The position numbers and the translations under genes were made by a program. Below are positions 1 through 4,196 of a stretch of 23,061 nucleotides of DNA, piece by piece (position 1 is the stretch's first letter; each line of letters starts with the position of its first letter). The stretch spans positions 1 to 23,061 of the IMG/VR virus record IMGVR_UViG_3300015374_000064; one strand, written 5' to 3'. Source of the stretch: a virus. Below the pieces are notes generated by a model, which worked only from the letters and a program-made list of their open reading frames with translations, ran no database searches and had not been told where the DNA came from.

Positions 1-445
1 CCTTGTCTGCCGCTACTTCCTCGCGCAGCGCCTTTTCTTTGTTGACGCCGAGCTTCTCGAGGGCCTTGTTCTTGTACTCCTCGAACTGGCTCTCAGTAAC
101 AGCATAAGCAGCAGCCAATGCTGCGGCTCTTTTGGCCGAAATACGATTCGCCATGATGACTGCGGCAATCGTACCTCCTCCCACTACAGTCGGAGGGATG
201 AACATCGGCCAAACAAGAATGGCCTTGGCCCTCTTGTCCAGCTTGATCATCTTCTCCGGATCGTCCTCAAGCGTCTTCTCGTTCTCTGAACGCTCGAAGT
301 CAGCGATGACGTCCGCCGCCTTGAATGCGGCGCGTCCGGTTAGTACTGCTGTGCCGACGGTTCCAACGACACCCGTCGCTGTGAGGATGGCGGACGCGTT
401 CTGATTGACCAGCGCCTGCCCTTTTGAAACTAGATCAGCGATCAA
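1..445 (-). CDS. DUF6353-like membrane protein, 3' part off the window
   Basis: The reading frame is open from 445 to the window edge, giving 148 residues. The only start that fits the ribosome binding site is TTG at 445, directly after the TAG of the preceding gene, with AAAGGA about six bases upstream. Visible order: a short polar N-terminus, a Gly/Val/Thr-rich hydrophobic segment (about residues 20-38, ATGVVGTVGTAVLTG), a charged amphipathic stretch (40-75), a second hydrophobic segment (about 76-99, with WPMFIPP) and a charged Ala/Lys-rich helical tail (100-148). This two-segment layout, with the GxxGxxGTAVLTG pattern, resembles the DUF6353 family found in tailed phages, whose function is unknown. 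Membrane location is inferred from the hydrophobic segments. The family name rests on recognition of the pattern, not on a search. Confidence 0.72.
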   Translation of the reverse strand, partial: MIADLVSKGQALVNQNASAILTATGVVGTVGTAVLTGRAAFKAADVIADFERSENEKTLEDDPEKMIKLDKRAKAILVWPMFIPPTVVGGGTIAAVIMANRISAKRAAALAAAYAVTESQFEEYKNKALEKLGVNKEKALREEVAADK

Positions 446-679
446 CTAAATTCCTTTCAGAGCCTTTTGGGCTTCCAGCAGCTCCTTGTACTCGGCCACG
501 ACAGGCTCGAGCTCCTGCTTGCGGAACTCGATCAGCGCAAGGATACCGCGTCCCGTAAGACGAGGCTTTGGCTTCTGACGCCCATGAATACGAGCAGGCT
601 TCTCTTCGGCACGACCGATCACATGACGGACCGGATCGCCCTTGTAGAAGTCCAACAGTTCAGGCGTTGACGTTGCCAT
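446..679 (-). CDS. Small basic hypothetical protein, 77 aa
   Basis: I do not recognise a function. The ATG at 679 has an ideal ribosome binding site (AGGAGG, about three bases upstream) and lies seven bases after the stop of the preceding gene. The protein has an N-terminal polar part, a basic middle (residues 25-45, with GRQKPKPRLTGRG) and a C-terminal charged helix (46-77) rich in Glu, Lys and Leu that could form a coiled coil. It has no signal peptide or membrane segment. The basic middle could contact nucleic acid, but nothing specific shows this. The next gene starts immediately after its TAG, so the two are probably translated from one message. Confidence 0.75.
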   Translation of the reverse strand: MATSTPELLDFYKGDPVRHVIGRAEEKPARIHGRQKPKPRLTGRGILALIEFRKQELEPVVAEYKELLEAQKALKGI

Positions 680-686
680 GTTCCTC

Positions 687-890
687 CTAGTCGAGGGTAA
701 TCGAGAGATGCACGTGAGCGCCTTCCTCAGTCAGAGGAAGAACATCCCACGTCTCCGGGCCACCGCGAAGCCGGTTCATATGCGGCATCGCTTGGTTTTT
801 GGCAGCCTCCCGATCCGATGCAAACACCAATACATAGGACGGGTTGCTGTCGAACTCGGTTCCCGGAGCACGAATCAGAAACAACTTCAT
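687..890 (-). CDS. Hypothetical protein, 67 aa
   Basis: I do not recognise a function. The protein is soluble, with a beta-alpha-beta look: a hydrophobic first strand (MKLFLIRAPG), a second strand near residues 18-24 (SYVLVFASD), a helix beginning DREAAKNQAM and a final strand pair (WDVLPLT, HVHLSITLD). This resembles compact phage proteins that rewrite a single alpha/beta domain. The ATG overlaps the stop of the upstream 51-residue gene in an ATGA junction, which suggests translational coupling. It belongs to a run of very short overlapping genes between 1275 and 1. Confidence 0.72.
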   Translation of the reverse strand: MKLFLIRAPGTEFDSNPSYVLVFASDREAAKNQAMPHMNRLRGGPETWDVLPLTEEGAHVHLSITLD

Positions 891-1042
891 CGGCGCATCT
901 CCCTTACGAATACCCAGATCAGCCAGAAGCCGCAGGTAAGTATGGTCATGCCAACGTCGAATATGAACTTGAACAGTCCATAGTTTCTGGTCTCGACCTT
1001 GACAATCAGGACATCGGGGTCTCTGCAGATAGTCCTAGGCAC
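887..1042 (-). CDS. Single-pass membrane microprotein, 51 aa
   Basis: This frame starts at GTG (1042), eight bases inside the preceding gene, and ends in a TGA that overlaps the next ATG (ATGA). A GGGAG motif lies about nine bases before the GTG. The product begins with a short charged N-terminus (VPRTICRDPD), then a strand-like stretch, and then a long hydrophobic segment, about residues 24-47, containing FKFIFDVGMTILTCGF and WLIWVFV. It ends with basic residues (REMRR), as expected for a single transmembrane helix with a cytoplasmic C-terminus. The interlocked start and stop on both sides are good evidence that it is translated. Its function is unknown. Confidence 0.68.
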   Translation of the reverse strand: MPRTICRDPDVLIVKVETRNYGLFKFIFDVGMTILTCGFWLIWVFVREMRR

Positions 1043-1193
1043 GGCGCGCCACTCCCAAAGCTGAGGGATTGCGCTTGAGTGCCCGAGCTTCTGCTACCTC
1101 TCGCGACGAGGCCTTGACCTGAATCGTTCTGGTCATAGGCCCCGGAAACTCGAGGGCGATCTTGAACAGCTGCTGCTTCTTAGGAGTTCTCAC
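1035..1193 (-). CDS. Basic microprotein, 52 aa
   Basis: The frame opens with GTG at 1193, preceded by GGAG at a six-base spacing, and overlaps the 3' end of the 31-residue cysteine peptide by 14 bases. It ends at TAG (1035), inside the start of the next microgene. The product is soluble and basic: a lysine/glutamine N-terminus (RTPKKQQLFK), a strand (IALEFPG), another strand (TRTIQVKAS) and an alanine/arginine-rich helix (SSREVAEARALKRN). The pattern of a beta hairpin followed by a helix containing AxxxAxALKRNP is seen in small phage proteins of unknown role. No function is assigned. Confidence 0.65.
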   Translation of the reverse strand: MRTPKKQQLFKIALEFPGPMTRTIQVKASSREVAEARALKRNPSALGVARRA

Positions 1194-1275
1194 GATCGGC
1201 TCCGTACTCGCAGCACCTCACTCCGGAACCGCCGCAGTTCCAGCAACGGCGTAGCATGTTGAGAATGCCCTTCAT
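1180..1275 (-). CDS. Cysteine-rich 31-aa peptide with a DnaJ-like zinc knuckle
   Basis: The ATG at 1275 has a perfect ribosome binding site (TGGAGG, six bases upstream) within the leader shared with neighbouring units. The 31-residue product is MKGILNMLRRCWNCGGSG followed by VRCCEYGADRENS. CWNCGGSG matches the CxxCxGxG repeat of DnaJ zinc fingers, and a further CC pair follows, so it could bind one zinc ion. A free-standing single knuckle is short, so metal binding is inference. The next gene overlaps its end by 14 bases. It is the first gene downstream of structured RNA element A, so that RNA or its terminator would control it. Confidence 0.62.
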   Translation of the reverse strand: MKGILNMLRRCWNCGGSGVRCCEYGADRENS

Positions 1276-1297
1276 GTAATTCCTCCAGTTTAGGTGG

Positions 1298-1439
1298 ACA
1301 AAAAGGAGAGTGACTTGGACGACGCAATGAAGTCCAAGTCAACGCCAGGACAACACAATGAAGTCCTGACTCTCTCAAAACGAGATGGCTCATCCAGCTC
1401 CAAAGAACTGGCGGCTCCAAAGAACCGATACCATCTCAC
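1298..1439 (-). ncRNA. Structured RNA element A: four hairpins in two branched modules
   Basis: On the minus strand, module 1 is closed by GAGATGG/CCATCTC (1431-1437 with 1382-1388). It encloses two adjacent hairpins, 1412-1427 and 1394-1411, that share the upper stem and loop TTCTTTGGAG but have different complementary lower stems (CGG/CCG versus CCAG/CTGG). Module 2 is closed by GAGAGT/ACTCTC (1369-1374 with 1306-1311). It encloses hairpins 1346-1368 and 1312-1340, both with GGAC/GTCC cores and 11-base loops of the form TTCATTGYGTY. The flanking pairs again differ but stay paired. The last stem is a perfect 9 bp. A U-tract follows module 2, as in an intrinsic terminator. Repeated loops with compensating stem changes are strong evidence for a selected RNA fold. 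Whether it is a free small RNA or a cis-acting leader is open. Confidence 0.68.
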
Positions 1440-1456
1440 TATAGGTCGTGGAAAAC
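1432..1456 (-). promoter_or_regulatory. Promoter-like repeat, copy A
   Basis: The minus strand reads TTTTCCAC, six bases, TAGTGAGA. It is one of four copies with the same spacing (WYTTMCAC-N6-TAGTGAGA). It lies between the 3' end of the membrane NUMOD1-like gene and structured RNA A. If transcription began at the G of TATAG, the RNA would start GUGAGAUGG and keep the whole 5' arm of its first closing stem. No sigma-70 -35 box is evident at 17 bases. Promoter function is inferred from conservation and position. Confidence 0.55.
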
Positions 1457-1462
1457 TCGCGA

Positions 1463-1837
1463 CTAAGCCGCTAGACACAACCTTTCGAAATGGTTCCCGG
1501 CAACATCAGGACGACGTCCATTGAGATGTTCCGAGAGGAGATTTTGAGGAAGCTCCATGTTCAACGCCGCTGAACGCTGTGACGTAAACACATCTCCCGT
1601 CTCCTTACAACGAACCACCCAGCTCGGCGGCCCTTGGCGATCAGCAGTGATGTAGTTGACCTTGTACATCATTACGTTCTTCCCTGCAGCGATGCTTTGA
1701 GAACCACTGGCCGTAGCTGTAATGGACACTCGCAAATTACTACGCGTGTACCACACGAACCCAGCAACTGCGGCAAGGGACCCTACGATGTAGAGACGCT
1801 TGTGCTTTCGTAGATGAATCAGAACTCTGTCCAGCAT
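1463..1837 (-). CDS. Membrane-anchored NUMOD1-like DNA-binding protein
   Basis: The 124-residue product has a basic N-terminus (LIHLRKHKRL), one transmembrane segment (about residues 15-29, LYIVGSLAAVAGFVWY), a variable middle, and a C-terminal domain (about 72-121) reading WVVRCKETGDVF, SQRSAALNMELP, LLSEHLNGRRPDV and GNHFERLC. That order (C-x-ETG-x-F-x-S, a helix-turn-helix, NGR, HFER) is the signature of NUMOD1-like modules, which are sequence-specific DNA-binding accessories best known from homing endonucleases. There is no nuclease domain here. A membrane tether on such a module is odd. It could place phage DNA at the membrane or be a cell-entry or exclusion factor, but both are speculation. 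The start is ATG with GGAG upstream, in the leader of RNA element B. The gene is flanked by two copies of the promoter-like repeat. Confidence 0.75.
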   Translation of the reverse strand: MLDRVLIHLRKHKRLYIVGSLAAVAGFVWYTRSNLRVSITATASGSQSIAAGKNVMMYKVNYITADRQGPPSWVVRCKETGDVFTSQRSAALNMELPQNLLSEHLNGRRPDVAGNHFERLCLAA

Positions 1838-1863
1838 AGTAATTGCTCCAATTTGGGGTGGAC

Positions 1864-1939
1864 AAAAAAGGTAAGAGGTGGGTTGCCTGGACGTGGATGT
1901 CTAGGTCCCGTGACACCAAAGGGTGCCTCCTCTCACTAT
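1864..1939 (-). ncRNA. Structured RNA element B: three-way junction with a terminator U-tract
   Basis: On the minus strand GTGAGAGG (1929-1936) pairs with CCTCTTAC (1871-1878), 8 bp with one G-U. It encloses hairpin 1912-1927 (6-bp stem, CTTT loop) and hairpin 1886-1905 (CCTxGAC/GTCxAGG, 6 bp around one mismatch), which competes with a GGAC/GTCC alternative (1905-1908 with 1889-1892). A run of six U follows the closing stem. The parts match those of element A: a CTTTGG-loop hairpin, a GGAC/GTCC hairpin, a closing stem beginning at the conserved GAGA, a U-tract, then TTTTTGTCCACC. B therefore looks like the single-copy version of a design that is doubled in A. Its role is unknown. A leader attenuator and an independent small RNA are both possible. 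Confidence 0.6.
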
Positions 1940-1954
1940 TAGGTGTGGAAAACC
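1930..1954 (-). promoter_or_regulatory. Promoter-like repeat, copy B
   Basis: The minus strand reads TTTTCCAC, six bases, TAGTGAGA. It has TAATAG where the other copies have TATAG, but the distance between the two conserved halves is unchanged. It sits just after the terminator of the 89-residue gene and just before RNA element B. The closing stem of that RNA begins at the G expected as +1. Confidence 0.55.
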
Positions 1955-1955
1955 T

Positions 1956-1984
1956 GCGAAAAGCTAGAGCCCTTGTGGGGCTCT
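1956..1984 (-). terminator. Intrinsic terminator after the 89-aa gene
   Basis: The minus strand has AGAGCCC, loop CACAA, GGGCTCT: a perfect 7-bp G+C-rich stem (1978-1984 with 1966-1972). It is followed by AGCTTTTCG, a short U-tract, eight bases after the stop codon. It insulates the gene from the promoter-like repeat directly behind it. Confidence 0.65.
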
Positions 1985-1991
1985 AACTCTG

Positions 1992-2261
1992 TTACTCCGA
2001 CTCGATGGTCTTCTCGGCCTTACGAATCTTGCGAGCGTTCCAGCGATCTGCGACACGGTCCACTGCCTTATCCGTACGCGACTTCAGAGCGAGGGCCATG
2101 GTGGCGCCGATCAACTGACTCGTAGCGCGAGGAGGATGAATCTCCTCGGTACGGTCGGTGGCGACGTCCATCACGGTCTCCGTTGCAAAGACGGTACTGG
2201 AATAGACAAGGGCACTCATGCCGAGCTTCGCGAGTTCACGCTTAAAGGTTGTTTCGGGCAT
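1992..2261 (-). CDS. Hypothetical protein, 89 aa, possibly membrane-associated
   Basis: I do not recognise a function. I place the start at ATG 2261 because AAAGGA lies about six bases upstream in a leader shared with other units. The in-frame ATG at 2288 has no such site and lies in the promoter repeat. Residues 8-30 (ELAKLGMSALVYSSTVFATETV) and 48-57 (SQLIGATMALAL) are moderately hydrophobic helices. The C-terminus is a strongly basic and acidic helix (KSRTDKAVDRVADRWNARK). The gene has its own promoter-like repeat directly upstream and an intrinsic terminator directly downstream, so it looks like a single-gene transcription unit. Confidence 0.72.
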   Translation of the reverse strand: MPETTFKRELAKLGMSALVYSSTVFATETVMDVATDRTEEIHPPRATSQLIGATMALALKSRTDKAVDRVADRWNARKIRKAEKTIESE

Positions 2262-2279
2262 AGTAATTCCTTTCGATTG

Positions 2280-2305
2280 GGGTCTCACTATAGCCCGTGT
2301 AAATT
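2280..2305 (-). promoter_or_regulatory. Promoter-like repeat, copy C
   Basis: The minus strand reads ATTTACAC, six bases, TAGTGAGA, then CCC. It lies about 20 bases upstream of the ATG at 2261, so a transcript starting at the conserved G would have a leader of about 30 bases containing the ribosome binding site and no room for a structured element. It directly follows a terminator. Confidence 0.55.
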
Positions 2306-2315
2306 TTGCGATTTG

Positions 2316-2350
2316 CGAAAAAGAGAGGCCGTGTAAAACGACCCCTCTCT
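2316..2350 (-). terminator. Intrinsic terminator after the 93-aa gene
   Basis: On the minus strand AGAGAGG pairs with CCTCTCT (2344-2350 with 2322-2328). The inner GGTCG/CGGCC can extend the stem with a small bulge, and TTTTTCGC follows. It lies 25 bases after the stop of the 93-residue gene and just before promoter-like copy C. Confidence 0.7.
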
Positions 2351-2374
2351 CTTCCCTGTCTTTGGGTTGAACTG

Positions 2375-2656
2375 TTATCTGGCTCGAAGCAAGAATCCCA
2401 CCGCCTTCGTAGATATGACGTTGAGCTCTTCGTGCTTGAGGATCATGACGATGCCAGTGAGGTTGGCAATCACAATCGCCAGAGTGTCAGCGCTCAGAGG
2501 CTTTCGCTTCGTTTCGAAGTTCAGCTTCTGAAGACTGACAATCCGGTCAAGTGTTTGCTTGTACTCATCTGATTCCGGCTCATAACCCTTGAGCTTGAAG
2601 AACAGCAGGTCGATCTCTTTGTCGACGGGGCTCTTACTCTCAAGAAATTTGAACAT
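2375..2656 (-). CDS. Conserved-looking hypothetical membrane protein, 93 aa
   Basis: The start is ATG at 2656 with GAAGGAG about five bases upstream, about 20 bases after promoter-like copy D. Layout: a basic start (MFKFLESKSPVDKEID), an amphipathic helical region with heptad spacing (15-50, including DEYKQTLDRIVSLQKL), then a hydrophobic C-terminal part (58-90) with LAIVIANLTGIVMILKHEEL and a final VGFLLRAR. The LTGIVMILKHEELNVIS pattern recalls a family of small proteins common in actinobacterial siphophages, whose function is unknown. It may be a peripheral or single-pass membrane protein. It forms its own transcription unit, with a terminator downstream. Confidence 0.75.
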   Translation of the reverse strand: MFKFLESKSPVDKEIDLLFFKLKGYEPESDEYKQTLDRIVSLQKLNFETKRKPLSADTLAIVIANLTGIVMILKHEELNVISTKAVGFLLRAR

Positions 2657-2672
2657 TCAGCTCCTTCAAATA

Positions 2673-2698
2673 GGGTCTCACTATAGGCGGTGTAAGAA
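2673..2698 (-). promoter_or_regulatory. Promoter-like repeat, copy D, in an inverted repeat
   Basis: The minus strand reads TCTTACAC, six bases, TAGTGAGA, then CCC. The initiation side GAGACCC (2673-2679) is the exact complement of GGGTCTC (2704-2710). Inside this, GCGGT pairs with ACCGC. The fold could be a terminator for the upstream lysis operon, since it begins right after the stop at 2715, or it could mask the RNA start. The 93-aa gene follows after a leader of about 25 bases. Confidence 0.52.
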
Positions 2699-2714
2699 CC
2701 GCGGAGACCCGGAA

Positions 2715-2801
2715 CTAAATGTGATCGATCAGCTGCAGAAGCAGTACGAACGCGGCGATGAAGAGCAGAAAGTAGAAGAGAAGCGTGAGTGGTCTCTCCA
2801 T
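2715..2801 (-). CDS. 28-aa single-pass membrane peptide next to the holin
   Basis: The ATG at 2801 overlaps the TGA of the holin by one base (TGATG), and translation is probably coupled because there is no clear ribosome binding site. The product begins MERPLTLLFYFLLFIAAF, followed by VLLLQLIDHI. It is one transmembrane helix with almost no soluble part. A tiny hydrophobic protein directly after a holin could be a second holin subunit or an antiholin, by analogy with two-component holin systems. That role is inferred from position only. It is the last gene of the coupled late run: promoter-like copy D and a possible terminator follow. Confidence 0.6.
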   Translation of the reverse strand: MERPLTLLFYFLLFIAAFVLLLQLIDHI

Positions 2802-3133
2802 CAGGAGTTCTTCTTTACTTCGAAGATGGCCTTCTTCGCACCGGCGATCTCCTCACGGGGATCTCCGTCGAAGTTCAGGCTGAACTTGCGTCCGTCCTCG
2901 GTCTCGTTCACTTCGATGACGCCCTTGGCAACGTCCTTGTTGAACGAATTCGAAGAGATCTGCAGTACGACGCCGAGGAAGGTATCCACGGCAACAATGG
3001 TTCCGACGACCTGCTCCGCTGAAGGAAGACCCCAGATGCCAGCCAGAGCAAAGTACAGAGTACCTGCCGCTGGGAGAACGATCTGAGTGAGGAACTTCAG
3101 CTGGTCGTACGTCTTACCGGTTATAGGGGTCAG
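2801..3133 (-). CDS. Holin (actinophage / r1t-like type) with a probable CTG start
   Basis: The protein should permeabilise the inner membrane at the end of infection. From the proposed start it reads TPITGKTYDQLKFLTQIVLP, followed by AAGTLYFALAGIWGLP, SAEQVVGTIVAVDTFLGVVL, then a charged beta-rich C-terminus (EVNETEDGRKFSLNFDGDP). The two hydrophobic segments (about residues 12-30 and 40-57) joined by a short GLP turn, and the TFLGVVL ending, match holins of actinobacterial siphophages (r1t-like holin family). The frame has no ATG, GTG or TTG before the GTG at about 2989, which would remove the first membrane segment. A CTG at 3133 overlaps the preceding stop (CTGA) and has GCGAGG eight bases upstream. 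About 110 residues is the normal length. The start remains uncertain; a -1 frameshift from the upstream gene is the alternative. Confidence 0.78.
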   Translation of the reverse strand: MTPITGKTYDQLKFLTQIVLPAAGTLYFALAGIWGLPSAEQVVGTIVAVDTFLGVVLQISSNSFNKDVAKGVIEVNETEDGRKFSLNFDGDPREEIAGAKKAIFEVKKNS

Positions 3134-3480
3134 GGTACTAACCTCGCTTTCGGAAATGCTGCAGAACAGTTGATCTTGGACCGCTTGGTCAAGCTCCCCG
3201 ACGTTCTCTTGAACGTCCTTCGAGCTTTGCGAGCTGCCCGCTTCACATCCTCTTTGACCGAAGCTGCTTCGGTAACTGAGAATATGTACTGGGAGTGGGC
3301 CCTCTGGAACGCGGCGTTGTCAATGCGGTCGAGCTTCCCTCGCTCGCAGTCAGCTTTCTGTGCGGCGACCAGATCTTTACGACCTTCGTAGCTGGTCCAG
3401 AACACGTAGCCAACCAACCCGAGCTGAACCGCAAATATAGCGATCAGGATCCACTTGATGGACTTGAGTAGCTCATCCAT
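3130..3480 (-). CDS. Membrane protein with basic coiled tail, lysis-cassette neighbour
   Basis: I choose the ATG at 3480 because it overlaps the TGA of the preceding gene (TGATG). An upstream in-frame start would run back into that gene. The 116-residue product has one transmembrane helix (about residues 8-27, IKWILIAIFAVQLGLVGYVF) and then a predicted helical stretch beginning YEGRKDLVAAQKADCERGKL. That stretch contains DRIDNA, is strongly basic at 75-100, and leads to a C-terminus INCSAAFPKARLVP. This layout (membrane anchor, cysteine after about 50 residues, DRIDNA, xxCxxAFPxxxL near the end) is common in actinophage proteins beside holins. Such proteins are sometimes suspected of a spanin-like or lysis-regulating role, which is unproven. 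The two cysteines, C50 and the one near the end, could form a disulphide. Confidence 0.78.
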   Translation of the reverse strand: MDELLKSIKWILIAIFAVQLGLVGYVFWTSYEGRKDLVAAQKADCERGKLDRIDNAAFQRAHSQYIFSVTEAASVKEDVKRAARKARRTFKRTSGSLTKRSKINCSAAFPKARLVP

Positions 3481-4196
3481 CAGCAGACCAATACGATGGG
3501 TGCTACGGAACACACCCCGTCGACGATCTTGGGCACTACGCCTCCTGGATCTGGGGTTTCAGGTACAGACGGTGTGGGAGGAATCGGAGCTGGAGTCGAG
3601 CTTGGGCCTTGAGGTCCCTGTGGACCTGGCGGGCCTGTTGGTCCTTGTGGACCCTGATTTGGAGTAGGACTCGGGCTCGGATTCGAACGTGGTGCCGGGT
3701 TTGACGGTGTCGGCTGGGACGGGTTCTCGCCTCTTTGTCTGGCGATGCGCCCCGCTCGACGTGCCAATTCCCGTTCTCTCGTGGCAGGAATATGGCCTCT
3801 CGGCCTCTTAGGGTTTACCTGCCCCTTTTGCTTTGGGCTCCCCGAGTCGTTCAGGGGCTGAAGCACTGCTTCCGGTGTGGACGAATCGCAGTTAAGACCT
3901 TGGAGCGCAGTGATCGTGCGTTGCTGGTTGGTGATCTGGTCTACTATCGTCTTAGTTGGCACACCTGCAAGTCCTTCGGGGTGCTCTCTAAGGAATAAGA
4001 TGGATCCAACAACTCGCGTTTCAAGGTCCGAACGAAACGTGCACAGCGTGTCCGTCGTGTGCTGGTTATCGATGTACACCTTGATACCAGCGGCGAACAG
4101 TATGACATACAACACGACCGTGGCTGCGGCCAACCATCTGAGCGCTCGTCGGAGAGCCCCAGCAGTCGTCTGCTCCTCCCGTTGGGGATCTGTCAT
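3480..4196 (-). CDS. Membrane protein with collagen-like segment
   Basis: The 238-residue product has a cytoplasmic N-terminus, one transmembrane helix (about residues 21-38), an extracytoplasmic helical part (45-110) with two cysteines, and a basic stretch (119-156). A Pro/Ser/Asn-rich linker follows, then a short collagen-like run of Gly-X-Y triplets (about 182-198, GPQGPTGPPGPQGPQGP). It ends with a proline-rich tail and VDGVCSVAPIVLVC. A membrane anchor and a collagen-like spacer are unusual together. Collagen repeats in phages normally occur in trimeric fibres. It starts in an ATGA junction with the upstream gene and ends in TGATG with the downstream one, so the block is coupled. Function unknown; an envelope or lysis-associated role is suggested by position only. 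Confidence 0.75.
   Translation of the reverse strand: MTDPQREEQTTAGALRRALRWLAAATVVLYVILFAAGIKVYIDNQHTTDTLCTFRSDLETRVVGSILFLREHPEGLAGVPTKTIVDQITNQQRTITALQGLNCDSSTPEAVLQPLNDSGSPKQKGQVNPKRPRGHIPATRERELARRAGRIARQRGENPSQPTPSNPAPRSNPSPSPTPNQGPQGPTGPPGPQGPQGPSSTPAPIPPTPSVPETPDPGGVVPKIVDGVCSVAPIVLVC

Larger units (their letters stand above)
1276..1462 (-). other. 187-base intergenic control region
   Basis: I see no coding frame here. In transcription order it holds a weak hairpin at the end of the preceding gene, a copy of the repeated promoter-like motif (1432-1456), two branched RNA modules (1382-1437 and 1306-1374), a five-base U-tract (complement of 1300-1304) and a leader with a ribosome binding site for the cysteine peptide. 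Confidence 0.7.
1838..1991 (-). other. 154-base intergenic control region
   Basis: I find no coding frame. In transcription order it contains an intrinsic terminator (1956-1984), the promoter-like repeat (1930-1954), structured RNA B (1871-1936), a six-base U-tract (complement of 1864-1869) and a leader nearly identical to the one before the cysteine peptide (GTCCACC, about five bases, A/T-rich, GGAG, AATTAC, ATG). Confidence 0.7.

Noticed and set aside
1298-1439. Structured element A as a prohead (packaging) RNA or a tRNA-like element
   Set aside because: It lies far from the terminase, has four hairpins in two modules rather than the pRNA fold, and lacks anticodon or T-loop features. The resemblance is only that it is compact and branched.
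1431-2698. Plus-strand CTCACTATAGG at these sites as genuine T7 promoters driving rightward transcription
   Set aside because: The sequence upstream of the match on the plus strand is not conserved and lacks TAATACGA. The conserved flank is on the other side, and all genes read leftward, so the minus-strand orientation is favoured.
3481-3513. Upstream ATG at 3513 as start of the membrane protein ending at 3130
   Set aside because: It would overlap the previous gene by 34 bases and put a polar extension before the membrane helix. ATG 3480 forms a TGATG junction.
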